This document shows, in pieces, positions 5,766 through 11,861 of a DNA stretch of 11,861 nt. Both the position numbers and the translations under genes were made by a program. The first letter of the stretch is position 1, and every line of letters begins with the position of its first letter. This DNA is from Planctomycetota bacterium (GTDB lineage: Bacteria; Planctomycetota; MHYJ01; WSZJ01; JACPWG01), in contig JACRIP010000287.1 of NCBI GenBank assembly GCA_016220045.1, positions 1 through 11,861 of the forward strand. The letters run 5' to 3'. The notes under the pieces are model-generated. The model searched no databases. It was not told where the DNA came from and saw nothing but the letters and a program-made list of their open reading frames with translations.

Positions 5766-7244
5766 GTGCTGATCCTGTTGCGCACGGCGGCCGCGCTCGT
5801 CCTGATCGCCGGGTTCTACGGCGCCCACCTCGGTCTCGCCGGGTATCTCCTGTACCAGGCCTATCTGGCCGCGCTGGCCGGGGGCGAGCCCGCCCAGATC
5901 CTGCTCCTCTTCTTCCCGGCGTGCGCGTCGTTCCTGCTCTGGTCGGTCTTTCCGCGCTCCCAGCTCTTCGAGCCGCCCGGCCCGCTGCTCGAGCGGGCGC
6001 GGCACCCGCGCCTCTTTGCCGAGATCGACGCGATCGCGCGCGCCGCCGGCGAAGCTCCGCCCGCCGAGGTCTACCTCCTGCCCGACGTGAACGCCTTCGT
6101 CGCCGAATGGGGCGGGTTGTTCGGCTTCCGGCGGCGACGCATCCTGGGGCTCGGCCTCGCGCTCCTGCGCGTCCTCGGCGTGGACGAACTGCGCGGCGTG
6201 CTGGCGCACGAATTCGGCCACTACCACGGCGGCGAGACCCGGCTCGGCCCCTGGCTCTACCGCGCGCGCGAGGCCATCGGGCGCACGATCGCGGCCATGG
6301 CCCGCCTTTCCGTCCTGCTCCACTTCCCGTTCCTCTGGTTCGGCAAGCTCTTCCTGCTGGCCACGCGCGCGGTGTCGCGCCGGCAGGAACTGGCGGCCGA
6401 CGCCTTCGCCGCCCGCCTCACCGGCGCGCGCGGCGTCGCCTCCGGGCTGCGCAAGACCCACGGCGCGAATACGGTATTCGCCCGATATCTGGCGGAATTC
6501 GTCGCGCCGGTGCTGGAATCGGGCTACCGGCCGCCCTATGCGGAGGGGTTCGGGCGCTTCCTGAGCGAGGGGGAGATCGCGCGGGCGGTGGAGGAGGACG
6601 TGCGTGAGCAATTGCAGGGCAAGCGGCGTACGGTCTACGACACGCACCCGACCTTGCCCGACCGGCTGGCGGCGCTCGCGGCGTTGCCGGAATCGGGCGC
6701 GACCGCCCTGCCGCCGGGCGGGGACGCGCCGGCGCTGGAGTTGCTGGAGGGCGTGGCCGACGTGGAGGCGCAAATGTTCGAGCGGCTTTTCGCGGACCGG
6801 GACCATGCGGCGCTCAAGCCGATCGGCTGGGCGGAGGCCGCGGTAGCGGTGTGGTTGCCGTCCTGGCGCAAGCACGTGCGGCGCCACGGCTCGCCACTGA
6901 AGGGACGGACGGCCGCGGAACTGGGCGGCCTGGCCGCGGACGCGGCGCGCCTCGGGCACCTGATGACGAACGACCTGGGCGCGCGCGCGGCGGTCGCGAC
7001 GCTGGCCGAGTACACGCTCGGGGCCGCGCTGACGCTCGCGCTGGTGGACGCCGGGTGGGCCATGGAGACCGGGCCGGATTGCCCGGTGCGCATCTCGCGG
7101 GCGGGCGAGACGGTGGAGCCGTTCGCCCTCGTGCGCGGCGTGCGGGCGGAGCCCGGCGCGGCGGCGGCCTGGTCCGAGCGCTGCGCGCGCCTCGGGCTCG
7201 GCGGGCTGGATCTGGGCGGCGGCGCGGCGCGGCAGGAGGGTTGA
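5766..7244 (+). CDS. M48-family membrane zinc metallopeptidase (HtpX/Ste24-like)
   Basis: Predicted 492 residues. Hydrophobic segments at about 2-37 and 43-62 suggest two N-terminal membrane passes, with another at about 182-200. The zinc-binding HEFGH is at 148-152 and the third ligand is Glu208 in ELAAD, the usual M48 spacing with a membrane segment between. The late YDTHPTLPDRLAAL motif (about 291-304) is also typical. The C-terminal 190 residues after this carry no motif I recognise. M48 proteases cut membrane or misfolded proteins at the membrane. Start: GTG at 5766, with GGGGAGG (5752-5758) 7 nt upstream and the first membrane segment starting at once; longer in-frame starts add a proline-rich stretch that looks non-coding. 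The next gene starts 3 nt after the stop, so the two are probably co-transcribed and may act together. All catalytic residues are present. Confidence 0.88.
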   Translation: MLILLRTAAALVLIAGFYGAHLGLAGYLLYQAYLAALAGGEPAQILLLFFPACASFLLWSVFPRSQLFEPPGPLLERARHPRLFAEIDAIARAAGEAPPAEVYLLPDVNAFVAEWGGLFGFRRRRILGLGLALLRVLGVDELRGVLAHEFGHYHGGETRLGPWLYRAREAIGRTIAAMARLSVLLHFPFLWFGKLFLLATRAVSRRQELAADAFAARLTGARGVASGLRKTHGANTVFARYLAEFVAPVLESGYRPPYAEGFGRFLSEGEIARAVEEDVREQLQGKRRTVYDTHPTLPDRLAALAALPESGATALPPGGDAPALELLEGVADVEAQMFERLFADRDHAALKPIGWAEAAVAVWLPSWRKHVRRHGSPLKGRTAAELGGLAADAARLGHLMTNDLGARAAVATLAEYTLGAALTLALVDAGWAMETGPDCPVRISRAGETVEPFALVRGVRAEPGAAAAWSERCARLGLGGLDLGGGAARQEG

Positions 7245-7247
7245 GCG

Positions 7248-9860
7248 ATGCCGGGCACGGTGAACGGCTGCGGAACGCGGTACCTCGGCAAGCGCAACTG
7301 CTCGATGCTGGGCGACGTGTGCAGCATCTGCGGGCAGGCCGCCACGCTGAACAGCTACGATACCCGGCTCTGGGTCGTCGTGCTCTTCATCCCGCTGATT
7401 CCGCTGCGCCGCTACCGCGTCTGTCGCGAGTGCAGCGTGTGCCGGCGGCACTTCGCGATCCCGGTAGCGGCCTTCGAAAAGGGGCTGGCGGACGAGATCG
7501 CGCCGCTGGTGAAGGGGGCGGCGCCCGGGGAGCGCGCGGTGCGGCTGGAGCTCGCGCGGGCCCGCTGCCGCTTCGAGCGCATCGACGACGCCTGCGGCGA
7601 TCTGCAGGGGCTGGTGAAGGAAGCGCCGGAGGACGCGGAGGCGCGCTGGCTGCACGGCAAGGTGGACGAGATGCAGGGGCGGATGTCGACCGCGGGGAAG
7701 ATGTACGAGGAGGCGCACCGGCTGGCCCCCGTGCTGGACAAGTATCTGGAGGCGATGGCCTACAACGCCGCGTGGCAGGGGCGGCACGCGGACGCGGAGA
7801 AGTTCTTCCGCGAGCTGCTCACGCGGGACGCGACGCAGGTGGAGTGGCTGGCGGAACTGGCGCGCCTGCAGGAGGCGCAGCGGCGCATGCCCGACGCGGC
7901 CGCGACCTGGGACCGGATCTTCGCGCTGCGGCCCGACCTGCAGAGGAGCCCGGCGGCGGTGGCCGCGTCGCTCCAGGCGCGACGCGCGGCCGGCCGGGAC
8001 GTGGCCGCGGATGAGAAGCTGCTCGCGGCGCGCAGCGTCAAGCGCCCGGGCGCGTGGCGCCGGTGGCTCGCGTTCGCCGCCGCCACGCTCCTGCTCGCCG
8101 CCGGCGTCGCGCTCCTGGCCGACCGCAGCGCGCGTGTCCTCCTGGTGAACACGACCGGCGAGCAGGTACGGTATACGCTCGATGGCCGGCCCTGGACCGA
8201 GTTGCCGCCCTATCTCTTCGCGTTCCACCGCCTGGGGCGCGGGCGGCACGTCGTGGAAGCGGTGGGCGCGCGCGGCGAGCCGGCGCGGGTCGAGGTGGAG
8301 GCGACGCCGAGCCTCGCGGAGAACGTCTTCGGGACCGCGACCGGAGTGTGCGATCCCTTCGGCCTCGCCGTGTACCGGGAGGTGACCGCCATTTACGGGG
8401 TGGGACAAGCGACCACCTCGGTGCTCCACGCCGGGGAGCGCTGGTTTCAACTCCCCGCGCTCGATCACCTGTTCGAGCCGCCGCCGCAGAGCGTGTACAT
8501 GAAGGCGGGGGAGAGCCGGCGGCGCGTCGCGCTGATGCAGGACTGGAACCTCGATCCGGCGGCCGTGGCCGGCTGGCTGGCGCAGAGCGGGCGGCCGCGC
8601 GAAGCGATCGCCTACCTGCAAAACTGGCTGCCGTGGCGACCGCTCACGTTTTCGATCCCCTCGGCGCTGCTCGACCTGGCGCGCCGCAACGGCAGGCTCG
8701 AGGAGGTGCGGGACTGGGCGGGCGCGCGGCGCGGGACCGCGCCTGCGACCACGGTCTACCACCGGCTGTACCAAGACGCGGTGCGCGCGGCAGGCGGGGA
8801 GGGCGCGCTCGCGGCGCTCGCGCAGGAGTACGGTGACTCCCTGAAGGCGCATCCGGGCGCGGCGCCGGCGCTCTACCTGAACGCGCGGCTGGAGCCGGGC
8901 GGAAGCGCGGAGGCGCTACGGCTGGCCGACGCGGCGCTCGCGGCGGATGCGACGTTCGAGTTTGCGCGGCTGGCGCGCGCCGGGAGCCTGTGGTGCGGCG
9001 GGCGGTATGACGCGGCCGCGGAGGAGTACGCGCAGGTCGCGGCGCGCAACCCGACGGAGAACGAGGTGCGGGTGCGCTACTGGGGCGCGCTGGCGACGGC
9101 GCGCGCGTGGGCGCGGCTCGACGCGGCGCTCGCCGATGGCGTGGCGCAGGTGGAACCGATGGCGTTGACGATCGCGTCCCGGCTCCTGGCGTGGCGTGAC
9201 GGGGATCGCGCCGCCTGGGAGGAATGGGAGCGCACGCTGGCACCGCGCTTCGGGGCGCCCGGGCAGGAGGGGTTGGCCTGGCGTTTGGAACGGCGTCTGG
9301 AAGCGGCGCTCTGGCGCGGGGGCGCGGACGACCTGGTGGAGGCGGAGCAGCGGCTGCAAGAACTGGCGGCCCTGGGCGACCTGACGCTGGTCGTGCGGTG
9401 GCGGCTTGGCTGGTGCCTGGAAGTGCTGCGCGGCCGGTGGAGCGAGGCCGAGCGGAGGTTGACGGCGGGTCCGACGGCGCGGGCGGAGCCGGGCCTGTCC
9501 CCGGAAGACGCGCTGCTGTTCGCGACTGCGTGCGCCTGGAACGGGCGTCGGGGTGAGGTGAAGACCTGGCGCGAGCGGGCGTTGCGGGCGGCGTCCAGGC
9601 GCGGGCTCGACGCGTTGTTTGAGCGGCTGGAGCGGGGCGGAGCGGCGGGAGGGAGGGCGGCCGAGGCCGGGGTCGAGTCGGCCGCGGCGCAGGACCAAGT
9701 GCCCGAGGCGCAGGCGCTGGTGGTGCGCGCGTTCTGCGCCGGGGAGCCGGCGGAGCGCGCGCGGCTGCTCGACCTGGCGGAGCGCCTGTCGGCCTTTCAG
9801 ATGGACTCCGCCGTGTTCCTAATCCGCGGGCTGTTCCGGCGCGCGCCGCCGCGGCGGTAG
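7248..9860 (+). CDS. Membrane-anchored zinc-ribbon/TPR-repeat protein
   Basis: Predicted 870 residues. The N-terminus carries a zinc ribbon: CSIC at 25-28 and CRECSVC at 59-65 flank a hydrophobic LWVVVLFIPLIPL strand, a layout seen in zinc-ribbon proteins with the FIPLIPL signature. Residues about 96-260 form helix pairs of the tetratricopeptide type (RWLHGKVDEMQG, AWQGRHADAEKFFREL, LARLQEAQRRMPDAAATWDRI). A single membrane segment follows at about 273-291. A beta-rich, PEGA-like stretch comes next (about 297-400, with NTTGEQV and LDGRPWTELP), then further TPR-like helical repeats to the C-terminus (for example GGRYDAAAEEYAQVAARNP). The topology implies a cytoplasmic zinc-ribbon/TPR part and an extracytoplasmic scaffold, or the reverse. 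ATG at 7248 with GGAGGG (7235-7240) 7 nt upstream. Probably a protein-interaction scaffold for the preceding peptidase; function otherwise unknown. Confidence 0.8.
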   Translation: MPGTVNGCGTRYLGKRNCSMLGDVCSICGQAATLNSYDTRLWVVVLFIPLIPLRRYRVCRECSVCRRHFAIPVAAFEKGLADEIAPLVKGAAPGERAVRLELARARCRFERIDDACGDLQGLVKEAPEDAEARWLHGKVDEMQGRMSTAGKMYEEAHRLAPVLDKYLEAMAYNAAWQGRHADAEKFFRELLTRDATQVEWLAELARLQEAQRRMPDAAATWDRIFALRPDLQRSPAAVAASLQARRAAGRDVAADEKLLAARSVKRPGAWRRWLAFAAATLLLAAGVALLADRSARVLLVNTTGEQVRYTLDGRPWTELPPYLFAFHRLGRGRHVVEAVGARGEPARVEVEATPSLAENVFGTATGVCDPFGLAVYREVTAIYGVGQATTSVLHAGERWFQLPALDHLFEPPPQSVYMKAGESRRRVALMQDWNLDPAAVAGWLAQSGRPREAIAYLQNWLPWRPLTFSIPSALLDLARRNGRLEEVRDWAGARRGTAPATTVYHRLYQDAVRAAGGEGALAALAQEYGDSLKAHPGAAPALYLNARLEPGGSAEALRLADAALAADATFEFARLARAGSLWCGGRYDAAAEEYAQVAARNPTENEVRVRYWGALATARAWARLDAALADGVAQVEPMALTIASRLLAWRDGDRAAWEEWERTLAPRFGAPGQEGLAWRLERRLEAALWRGGADDLVEAEQRLQELAALGDLTLVVRWRLGWCLEVLRGRWSEAERRLTAGPTARAEPGLSPEDALLFATACAWNGRRGEVKTWRERALRAASRRGLDALFERLERGGAAGGRAAEAGVESAAAQDQVPEAQALVVRAFCAGEPAERARLLDLAERLSAFQMDSAVFLIRGLFRRAPPRR

Positions 9861-9917
9861 GGCGCGGGGGGGACGCCCCCGGCAAGCTCCCGTAGGCAAG
9901 GGGAAATCAATCCGCGG

Positions 9918-10124
9918 GTGCATGTCCGTAGTTGCAGGCCCGGTCGCGGCCCCAGCGGCTCGGGAAGAGACGGGAACACAAAGGGCCACGAAGGACCATG
10001 AATGGAGGCCCCGGACGACGAACGATCGCGAGCCGAGTCGTCACCTTGTGGTCCTTCGTGGCCCTTCGTGTTCCCGTTCTCCCTTCGTGGCCCTTCCGCA
10101 TTACTCGCAGATACGGACATGCAC
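9918..10124. repeat. 207-bp nested inverted-repeat element
   Basis: The outer arms 9918-9935 and 10107-10124 (GTGCATGTCCGTA..TGC) are inverted copies, 16 of 18 identical. Inside them, 9971-9998 and 10049-10076 form a second inverted repeat of 28 bp with one mismatch, made of degenerate CACGAAGG-type words (reading CCTTCGTGGCCCTTCGTG on the right). The inner loop is 50 nt. The right part has an extra CTTCGTGGCCCTT copy at about 10084-10096. The whole sits between the TPR gene and EF-G and has no credible gene. CACGAAGG intergenic repeats recur in planctomycete/verrucomicrobial genomes (from memory). Confidence 0.85.
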
Positions 10125-10159
10125 TCCCTCTCCGCGCCGACGCCCGCCTCCTCGCCTGC

Positions 10160-10187
10160 TTGACGCCCCCCGCGCCGATTCTATAAT
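10160..10187 (+). promoter_or_regulatory. Sigma-70-like promoter of the EF-G gene
   Basis: TTGACG (10160-10165), a 16-nt spacer and a perfect TATAAT (10182-10187), 57 bp upstream of the EF-G start. It is the best promoter match in the window and indicates that EF-G is transcribed on its own rather than from the upstream operon. Confidence 0.7.
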
Positions 10188-10244
10188 TCCCGGTTTCCGC
10201 CCTGCCCCCCCCCGCGCGCGCCCCCACGAGGAACCAGACTCCCC

Positions 10245-11861
10245 ATGCTCGAGAACATCCGCAACTTCGGCATCATCGCCCACATCGACGCCGGCAAGAC
10301 CACGCTCTCCGAACGCATCCTCTTCTACACCGGGCGCGAGCACAAGCTCGGCAACGTCGACGACGGCAATACCACCCTCGACTGGATGCCCGAGGAGCGC
10401 GAGCGCGGCATCTCCATCACCTCCGCCGCCACCACCTGCTTCTGGAAGAAGCACCGCTTGAACCTCATCGACACCCCGGGCCACGTCGACTTCACCGCCG
10501 AGGTCGAACGCTCCCTGCGCGTGCTCGACGGCGCGGTCGGCGTCTTCTGCGGCGTCGGCGGCGTCGAAGCCCAGTCCGAAACCGTCTGGCGCCAGGCCAA
10601 CCGCTATAAGGTCCCGCGCATCGCCTTCGTCAACAAGCTCGACCGCACGGGGGGCAACTTCCCGCGCGTGGTCGAGGCCATCCGCAAGCGCCTGGGCGCG
10701 AACCCGATCCCGATCCAGCTCCCGATCGGTCGCGAGGGCGACTTCAAGGGCGTGATCGACCTGGTGCGCATGAAGGCGCTCTACTTTGAAGAGAGCTCGC
10801 AGGGCGCCACGGTGGTCGAGCAGGAAGTGCCGGAGGAGCTGCGCGCGGAGGCGGCGGCGGCGCGCGAGCAGATGATCGAAGCGGTCGCGGAGAAAGTGGA
10901 CGCGCTGCTTGAGAAGTGGATCACCGACCACGCCGCGATCACCGAGGAGGACGTGCACGACGCGCTGCGCCGGCTCACGCTTTCCGGCAAGGGCACGCCG
11001 GTCCTGTGCGGCGCCGCCGTGCGCAACAAGGGCGTCCAGCCCGTGCTCGACGCCATCATCCGGTATCTCCCCTCCCCCGGGGATATCCCGGATACCGCCG
11101 GCACCGACCCGCACACCGGCAAGCCCGCCCACCGCCGCTCCGACCCCCAGGAGGAATTCTGCGCGCTCGCCTTCAAGACCATGACCGACCTGCACGGCGA
11201 GTTGACCTACCTGCGCATCTACAGCGGCGAGATCAACACCAAGGACCAGGTCGTCAACCCGCGCCTCAACAAGCCCGAGCGCGTCTCCCGCATCTTCCAG
11301 ATGCACGCCGAAAAGCGCCTGCAAGTCGAGTACGGCCGGGCCGGCGAGATCGTCGGCGTCATCGGCCTCAAGCACACGGTCACGGGGGATACCCTGTGCG
11401 CGACCAAGCGGCGCATCGTGCTCGGCAGCATGGCCTTCCCGGAGACCGTGATCTCCATGGCCATCGAGCCCAAGCTCTCGGCCGACCGCGACAAGCTCAA
11501 CGAGGTCCTGGCCAAGATGGCGAAGGACGACCCGACCTTCAAGGTGCGCAACGACGACGAGACCGGCCAGATCATCGTGTCGGGCATGGGCGAGCTGCAC
11601 CTGGAGGTGATCAAGAGCCGCATGCTCAACGAATTCAAGGTCGCCGCGAATGTCGGCGAGCCGCGCGTGGCGTACAAGGAGACGGTGCTCGCGGCCGGGG
11701 AGGCGGAAGGGGTCTTCGAGCGCAAGATCGGCGAAAAGACGGTGTCCGCGGCCGTGCGCGTGCGCGTCGAGCCCTGCCCCGAGAGCATGCCGGTCCAGGT
11801 CGAACTGCAGGTTTCGCCGGAGGAGATCCCGCGCCCCTTCCTGCAGGCGGTGGAGGAGGGG
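10245..11861 (+). CDS. Elongation factor G, 3'-truncated by the window edge
   Basis: 539 codons are visible with no stop; about 150-160 more would be expected. It is a translational GTPase that moves tRNA and mRNA through the ribosome. GTPase motifs are complete: AHIDAGKT (12-19), switch I RGISIT (54-59), DTPGH (76-80), NKLD (130-133) and the CGAAVRNKG block (255-263). Domain II starts near 303 (EEFCALAFKTMTD), domain III near 402 (VISMAIEPK, then GMGELHLEVI) and domain IV begins near 470 (GEPRVAYKET). The start ATG at 10245 is 11 nt after GAGGAA and directly precedes the conserved ENIRNFGIIAHIDAG. It is not in an str operon: no rpsL, rpsG or tuf lies upstream, and it has its own promoter. 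This leaves open whether it is the main EF-G or a second paralog of the spd/EF-G2 kind. Confidence 0.96.
   Translation, partial: MLENIRNFGIIAHIDAGKTTLSERILFYTGREHKLGNVDDGNTTLDWMPEERERGISITSAATTCFWKKHRLNLIDTPGHVDFTAEVERSLRVLDGAVGVFCGVGGVEAQSETVWRQANRYKVPRIAFVNKLDRTGGNFPRVVEAIRKRLGANPIPIQLPIGREGDFKGVIDLVRMKALYFEESSQGATVVEQEVPEELRAEAAAAREQMIEAVAEKVDALLEKWITDHAAITEEDVHDALRRLTLSGKGTPVLCGAAVRNKGVQPVLDAIIRYLPSPGDIPDTAGTDPHTGKPAHRRSDPQEEFCALAFKTMTDLHGELTYLRIYSGEINTKDQVVNPRLNKPERVSRIFQMHAEKRLQVEYGRAGEIVGVIGLKHTVTGDTLCATKRRIVLGSMAFPETVISMAIEPKLSADRDKLNEVLAKMAKDDPTFKVRNDDETGQIIVSGMGELHLEVIKSRMLNEFKVAANVGEPRVAYKETVLAAGEAEGVFERKIGEKTVSAAVRVRVEPCPESMPVQVELQVSPEEIPRPFLQAVEEG

Noticed and set aside
5721..8852. 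A 1043-codon open frame on the minus strand opposite the M48 and TPR genes
   Set aside because: It is a shadow frame produced by GC-rich third positions. Its Arg/Pro/His-rich sequence has no domain, while the plus-strand proteins carry clear motifs and ribosome binding sites.
9861..9885. Rho-independent terminator after the TPR gene
   Set aside because: A short G5/C5 hairpin exists but there is no T-run, and such hairpins are common by chance at this GC.
10101..11600. A 499-codon open frame on the minus strand opposite EF-G
   Set aside because: Antisense shadow of a strongly conserved gene, with low-complexity Asp/Gly/Val/Leu composition.

Overview
This is a GC-rich bacterial window that falls into two halves. 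Positions 1 to about 5310 look like an accessory region: insertion-sequence copies, short palindromic repeat elements, a broken immunity-type gene, a Uma2-family protein and a small STAS-like protein. Positions 5766 to the end look like ordinary chromosome: a two-gene operon for membrane-anchored proteins (an M48 metallopeptidase and a zinc-ribbon/TPR protein), then a solitary elongation factor G gene that runs off the right edge. The high GC, a Uma2 gene of the type I associate with planctomycetes, the EF-G sequence style and the many intergenic palindromes suggest Planctomycetota or a neighbouring phylum. That placement is inference, not proof.

Layout: 1-572 has no convincing gene but holds G-run tracts and a long hexamer hairpin (208-279). 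573-959 encodes a STAS-like protein. 977-1725 is an internally deleted copy (E1) of an insertion sequence whose full-length relative (E2) lies at about 3575-5105. Both are in the same orientation, with the transposase on the minus strand. A further 50-bp scrap of the transposase 3' end sits at 1753-1802. Between the two copies lie a Uma2 gene (2023-2640, minus), a 207-bp element with 33-bp inverted ends (2641-2847), the 3' stub of a lost gene (2849-2947) and a double-CXXC immunity-like gene (from 2952). The immunity-like gene loses its native 3' end at the left end of E2.

To the right of E2, 5152-5308 is a REP-like four-hairpin element bounded by 24-bp inverted repeats. It is followed by a gene-free mosaic of small repeats up to a promoter at about 5698-5727. 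The M48 gene (5766-7244) and the zinc-ribbon/TPR gene (7248-9860) are 3 nt apart and are probably co-transcribed. The gap 9861-10244 holds a 207-bp nested inverted repeat and a clear sigma-70-like promoter (TTGACG-16-TATAAT) for EF-G.

Most notable points: (i) the defective IS copy kept an open frame for its N-terminal coiled-coil/HTH part while losing the whole DDE catalytic core, so it could encode a regulator or be a non-autonomous derivative; (ii) there is an orphan, IS-damaged immunity gene with a toxin-like 3' stub upstream; (iii) four unrelated families of long inverted repeats occur in one 12-kb window. I see no convincing new multi-gene system.
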